NCBI GenBank assembly: GCA_018340375.1
Contig: JAFFJZ010000008.1
Span: forward strand, 3,782,001 to 3,846,000
Origin: Gonatopus flavifemur
Lineage: Eukaryota > Arthropoda > Insecta > Hymenoptera > Dryinidae
Reading direction: 5' to 3'
Length of the DNA: 64,000 nucleotides
Shown in pieces: positions 60,159 through 64,000 of the stretch; the first letter of the stretch is position 1; every line of letters begins with the position of its first letter. The notes beneath the pieces are model-generated. The model saw only the letters and a list, made by a program, of their open reading frames with translations. It did no database searches and was not told the DNA's origin. Made by a program: the position numbers and the translations under genes.

Positions 60159-61224
60159 CTGCAATGCAAAGATTATCATCAAACTTATACTATCTATGAC
60201 GAACATATATTTCATAAATATTCCTTTTCAACTTTTTTCTTCATTACTAAGCCACTTCGTCATCAGCCATATGATTTTATCGATTCAGCCTCTGATTATG
60301 ATGTACTAAATGCGAAAATAATCTCAGATTCTCAAAATAAGCTCTATTTTTGTGAATGTTTATGGGTCATTTTTAAGTGGAGTGCAGATAAATTCTTCTC
60401 TGTTTATAAATGTTCTATTGTACCGGCTAGTATTCAAATATTGATAATATGGTGGCGAATTCGGAGCAAATGATGAAAAACACTTCAATTCTTCAACCAA
60501 CCACAGAATAGTGTTGATAGTGTAACCTAGTGTTGATTTATTTCTATATTTTGATAATGATAGGATTGTCCCTCTTGGTGACTGAGTGGTTATTCGTGTC
60601 AGTTAATCATGTCCCGCGTATTTGGATCAATTGGAAATTGAGTGCAAAACACTGTGATTATAAACTTCAACAATCGAAATCTAATTCCATCGTCTTATCA
60701 TTATGTATACACTTATGTGATATGTGAAACATGATTGACTAACATGAGAAATCACTCTGTTACCAAGAATGATCACTCTATTATTCCAGAAAAAATGGTG
60801 ATGAATTAACACTATTCTGAGTAGAATATTTGAGCACAGGAACAAATTTATTTGCACTAAATCGAAAAATGACCCTCATACATAAAATTTATAAATTCCG
60901 TAAATCGATTATGAAAAATTATTAGAAGTAGACTTATCTAAAAAATCAGAAATTGTGTCCGTATTTTGCACACCAAAACCTTCTCAAATTGAATCCTAAA
61001 TCTCAGAAACGAAAGAAAAACTTTTGTTGTTGCCCTGTGTAATTTATAAATCGCGACGAATTCATGCATAGAATAGTTTTCCCTGTCTATTTTTATGAAC
61101 TTGCAAAATTTCCATATTATTTTCCATGTTTCGAGGGAAAAATGGGAAGAATAATAAAGAAATTTTGCATAAAATAGAAAAACTTTCTTAAGGGTACCAG
61201 GGTGAATGAAATTTGAGCTCGTAC

Positions 61225-61838
61225 CTTCGTTCCTGTGAACTTTTCGATCCAGCTTTGAGATGACTTTTGCTATTACATCCCCCATTCTGCATCCTCCTTC
61301 CAGTATTACAATTAGCTGCAGCATCTGGCTGCATCAGACCAGGAGTTGGCATCGTTGTTGTTTGATACAAACTACCTGTACTTCCTGCATTATTAGATCC
61401 CGCAGTGGTGGGTTGTAACTGATAAGTTTTGTTACTTGTATAACTAGCTGAATAAGTAGTGTGTTGTGGTTGTTGCGGTTGTTGCTGTTGCGCTTGTTGA
61501 TGTTGCTGTCCATTTGCCGTACCATTATTAGTTCCAGTTGAATTGGAAGTTGCGTCTGATTGTAACGGTTTTGGAGCACTTGTTCCCGCTGGCCTGCGTA
61601 TCCTAGAGAGCTCGTAAGGATGTTCACGATGCATCCTTAGAAAGTGCTTTTTCACGTGATCCGCACGATTAAACGGTTTGTAACAAACGTAGCAGTGGAA
61701 GGGTTTCTCCTCGCGATGGATGTTCTCATGACGCGTATATAAGTCCCGTCTATCCGTTCCGTAAGGACAGTAGGGACAGGTATATCGTTTTCCACTTGCT
61801 GTTGCTGTCGTGGCCGATGTCTGCATTGTTGGCGAATT
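61225..61838 (-). CDS. chn: Zinc-finger transcription factor (Charlatan-like), exon with fingers 1-2 and Q-rich linker
   Basis: The exon starts after the acceptor gattcacag at 61838 in phase 0 (first codons NSPT) and ends at the donor CGAAG|GTACGA at 61225, leaving two bases of a codon. It encodes two canonical C2H2 fingers in tandem. Finger 1 is CPYC-x12-H-x3-H, beginning YTCPYCPYGTDRRDL. Finger 2 is CYVC-x12-H-x4-H, containing FNRADHVKKHFLRMH, with a linker REEKPF close to the TGEKPF consensus. After the fingers comes a basic patch (RIRR), then a low-complexity linker rich in Gln, Asn, Ser and Thr (about 61460-61520) coded by CAA/CAG repeats. Such linkers are common in insect transcription factors. 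The finger sequence resembles insect Charlatan, a nuclear REST-like regulator of neural genes; other C2H2 families are possible. Confidence 0.85.
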
Positions 61839-61957
61839 CTGTGAATCAATGAAATCATTGTCATTTGGAGATATGAATTAGAGCTTCTATTCACTTCTTA
61901 TGAAACACTTCTTTTGAGATTTTACGTTTTGAACAATGCATCCATTCCAGGTTAACA

Positions 61958-62132
61958 GGATACCAAAGTTACCATCGGAACACGCTTTCTCGCACTATAA
62001 TACTCGGAACTGAATTCATAAAAGAATCTGAGATTCTCAAAAGATCATCTTTCGGAGTTTCAGATTGTTTTATGAATTCAGTTTCGAGTATTGTAGTGCG
62101 AGAAACCGGGCTCAGATGGTAACTCTAGTCCC
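61958..62132. mobile_element. Inverted-repeat MITE in an intron of the zinc-finger gene
   Basis: The two halves are reverse complements over roughly 75 bp: TCTCGCACTATAATACTCGG on the left pairs with the reverse complement of the segment ending near 62105, and both outer ends carry a GTTACCATC-like string. It lies in the intron 61839-63533, well away from both splice sites. Confidence 0.75.
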
Positions 62133-63533
62133 CTCTTAAGAATGAGACCAAATTTTTCTGACAATTTCAAACAAATTCAGTCCAAATGTTCAGGGAATAA
62201 CAGCTCAATCAGAGCAACATTTTTTCAGCATTTTTCAAACTTCACAAAAAAATCCCTATTAGAAAAGTCTGATGATTGCTGACACATTCTGATAACATTC
62301 TTCGACAAAAACACATTGAAATCTCATAATAAATTTTCAGTTTATGGATCTGTATAAGATTTTCCACAATAACTCATCAAGTCCAATAAAATCCAATTTT
62401 ACACTCATTAATTCTCATAGCAGTATTATAAAATCTCATAAAGTTTCATGGATTCCACATCTCAGTTTATATAAGATCTTTTCCATAAGGACGAAGGTTT
62501 TTCAGCTATCAAATATTAAACTATCTCTTATAGGATGATTATTTATTAGAATCATCATTTAAACGAATGTATTTATGTCATTGAGAAGACAAAGCAGTGA
62601 TACCGAATCTTACTAAAAACAACTACTCTAATTTCATCTGAACGCCAATTGTATTTGTCACCAATAATGAATGCTGTCATCAGGAACGTTTATTTTCTGA
62701 TCACCCTAATCCTCAAATTCTATCCAGTTAAAGAGAAAACTATAATTAGGATTTGAATGAAGACCAACAAAACTGGTGAATCGGTCAAAATATACAGAAG
62801 ACAAAAAATTATAAACATTGATAACGTAGAGTGACAAAGAAGCCCTTTGAACCTTGAAATAAAAAATTTCAGAATGAATACTGCAAAAAATTTGTGTCGG
62901 AAAATTTCAATATTTCATTTGAAGCCATTAACCAGTACATTCACTGGAACTTGATTGCAAATATTGACATTTTGCAGCACAAAATCCGTAAAATTTCAGT
63001 AAGTGTACTGGAAAATGAAAATACTGAAATTTTCTAGTACCAACACGTAGTATATTTACTTTTGTTTTACGATGTATAATGTAATATATTGTACACAATG
63101 AATATGTAAAATTTACAATTTAAACCTCCCAAAAGCACCATTGCTGTAGCTGTTTCTGAACTCTGATATCTATCTTTTGTGCTATACCGGAATTCAATTC
63201 AATTCCGTGAAGCAGAGAATGTTTCAGGGATATTTTGAATTATTGTTCTGACATCACTGAAGCATTATAATATTGCAGCGATATTCTGCACACATTATTG
63301 AGATATTCGATATTGTAGGATATATCAGATCGAATGATGATAAAATAAAGTCTAACATAAAAATAATCCCGCCTGTCCCTTTTTCGGATACCTGAATTTT
63401 CCTGAATGTGAGCACCATAATACACCATAATATTTCTATACCAATGAAAGAGTTCTACCGTGAAGGTTTATGATTATACCTCTTGAAAGAAGAAAGCAAT
63501 ATTCATGTTGTGTGCCAGATAATCTGTTTATAC

Positions 63534-63841
63534 CTGATGTAGATGTTGGGACGTCGGAGTCGTTGGTAATTCTTGTAACAAGAAAGTCGACGTCATAGGT
63601 AATAAAGCGGCAGGTATCGTTTGCGTTTCTTGAGTCCGCCTTGTAGGTGGTGCAGCTCTCTCGGCACGTTCTCTGAGTCTTTCGAGGTACGTAACTATTT
63701 CCTCGATTTTCAGTTCAGTTGGTAGATAATCTTTCCGTTGTGAATGATGTCTACTTCTGATATCGTCCGCAAGGACTCTCGGCGAATGTAATTCCATGAA
63801 ATGCTCGGCAGCCTCACGCGGGCCTCCAGTCATAACATCAC
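63534..63841 (-). CDS. chn: Zinc-finger transcription factor (Charlatan-like), upstream exon; gene 5' end outside window
   Basis: This is the most 5' exon visible of a minus-strand C2H2 transcription factor. An acceptor (tttttcgtcgcag) precedes 63841 and a donor (CAG|GTATAA) follows 63534. The exon opens with the last two bases of a codon and ends on a codon boundary, giving 102 whole codons. It carries no finger. It has a charged, probably helical segment (ELKIEEIVTYLERLRERAER) followed by a Thr/Pro-rich stretch ending in TSQHLHQ. A Met lies three codons in, but the frame is open back to the acceptor, so this is an internal exon and not necessarily the start. Its phase matches the next exon at 61838 exactly. 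The gene name rests on the fingers further down and on family resemblance from memory. Confidence 0.75.
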
Positions 63842-64000
63842 CTGCGACGAAAAACTTCGAAATATAGAACGTACTGTAATATTTATACTTTTGAAACTAT
63901 GTTCATTTCCATTCATACAACTTGCATCATAAAAAAAAAATTCGTAGTTGAATTCAATTGAATTCTCCTAATCCCAAAGGTGAGACATTTGATCATTCAT

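Noticed and set aside
60938..61324. Minus-strand frame of 128 codons
   Set aside because: Shadow frame across the end of the 61225-61838 exon and the following intron; the spliced frame explains the sequence better.
61334..61894. Further minus-strand frames overlapping the finger exon
   Set aside because: They are out-of-frame readings of the CAA-rich linker and the fingers.

Overview
The window looks like insect nuclear DNA, most likely from a hymenopteran such as a parasitoid wasp, but the order is inferred only from the overall character of the sequence. It is AT-rich (about two thirds by eye), has spliced protein-coding exons with GT-AG introns, and is crowded with short inverted-repeat transposons (MITEs), decayed mariner and hAT remnants, a LINE tail, tRNA-derived SINE heads and microsatellites. 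There is no sign of bacterial or organellar organisation.

The one gene that can be called with confidence lies on the minus strand at the right end, 53530-63841. Five exons of a multi-C2H2 zinc-finger transcription factor can be joined with consistent splice phases: 63534-63841, 61225-61838, 59838-60158, 59589-59693 and a terminal exon from about 54178 to 53530. The joined frame is 1995 nt (665 codons with the stop) after the first partial codon, and the 5' end of the gene lies beyond the window. Finger sequence and layout (2 + 3 canonical fingers, a Q-rich linker, a Pro-rich exon, one late atypical finger) resemble insect Charlatan (chn), the REST/NRSF-like neural factor. The family (C2H2 factor) is certain; the name is moderate.

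The remaining 53 kb (1-53.5 kb) has no complete conventional gene that I can support and reads as repeat-rich flank or gene desert downstream of that gene. The layout is: 0.35-1.53 kb and 9.5-10.6 kb, two copies of a 1.1-1.2 kb non-autonomous element (one with a 9-bp target duplication and an internal tRNA-like segment); 3.6-4.1, 6.4-7.0, 14.4-15.0 and 30.0-30.6 kb, four near-perfect palindromes with TATACAGG-type ends, two nested inside other repeats; 9.1-9.4 kb, a LINE 3' end; 18.9, 39.0, 42.1 and 55.5 kb, four copies of a MITE with CCATACAGCACAAA ends; 23.7 kb, a hAT-type MITE with an 8-bp duplication; 26.1-26.7 kb, an internally deleted mariner abutting a coding inverted duplication (26.67-27.29 kb) whose right-hand reading frame is split by a 103-bp TA-target MITE; 28.4-28.8 kb, a Penelope-like remnant with a hammerhead-like motif; 33.6-34.8 kb, two unrecognised exon-like reading frames; 47.0-48.8 kb, two short arrays of a ~142-bp satellite; 49.4-50.2 kb, a second decayed mariner.

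The most noteworthy observations are the coding inverted duplication interrupted by a MITE at 26.7-27.5 kb, the nested palindromes, and the shared terminal sequences linking MITEs with unrelated interiors. No CRISPR array, viral genome or operon-like system was found.
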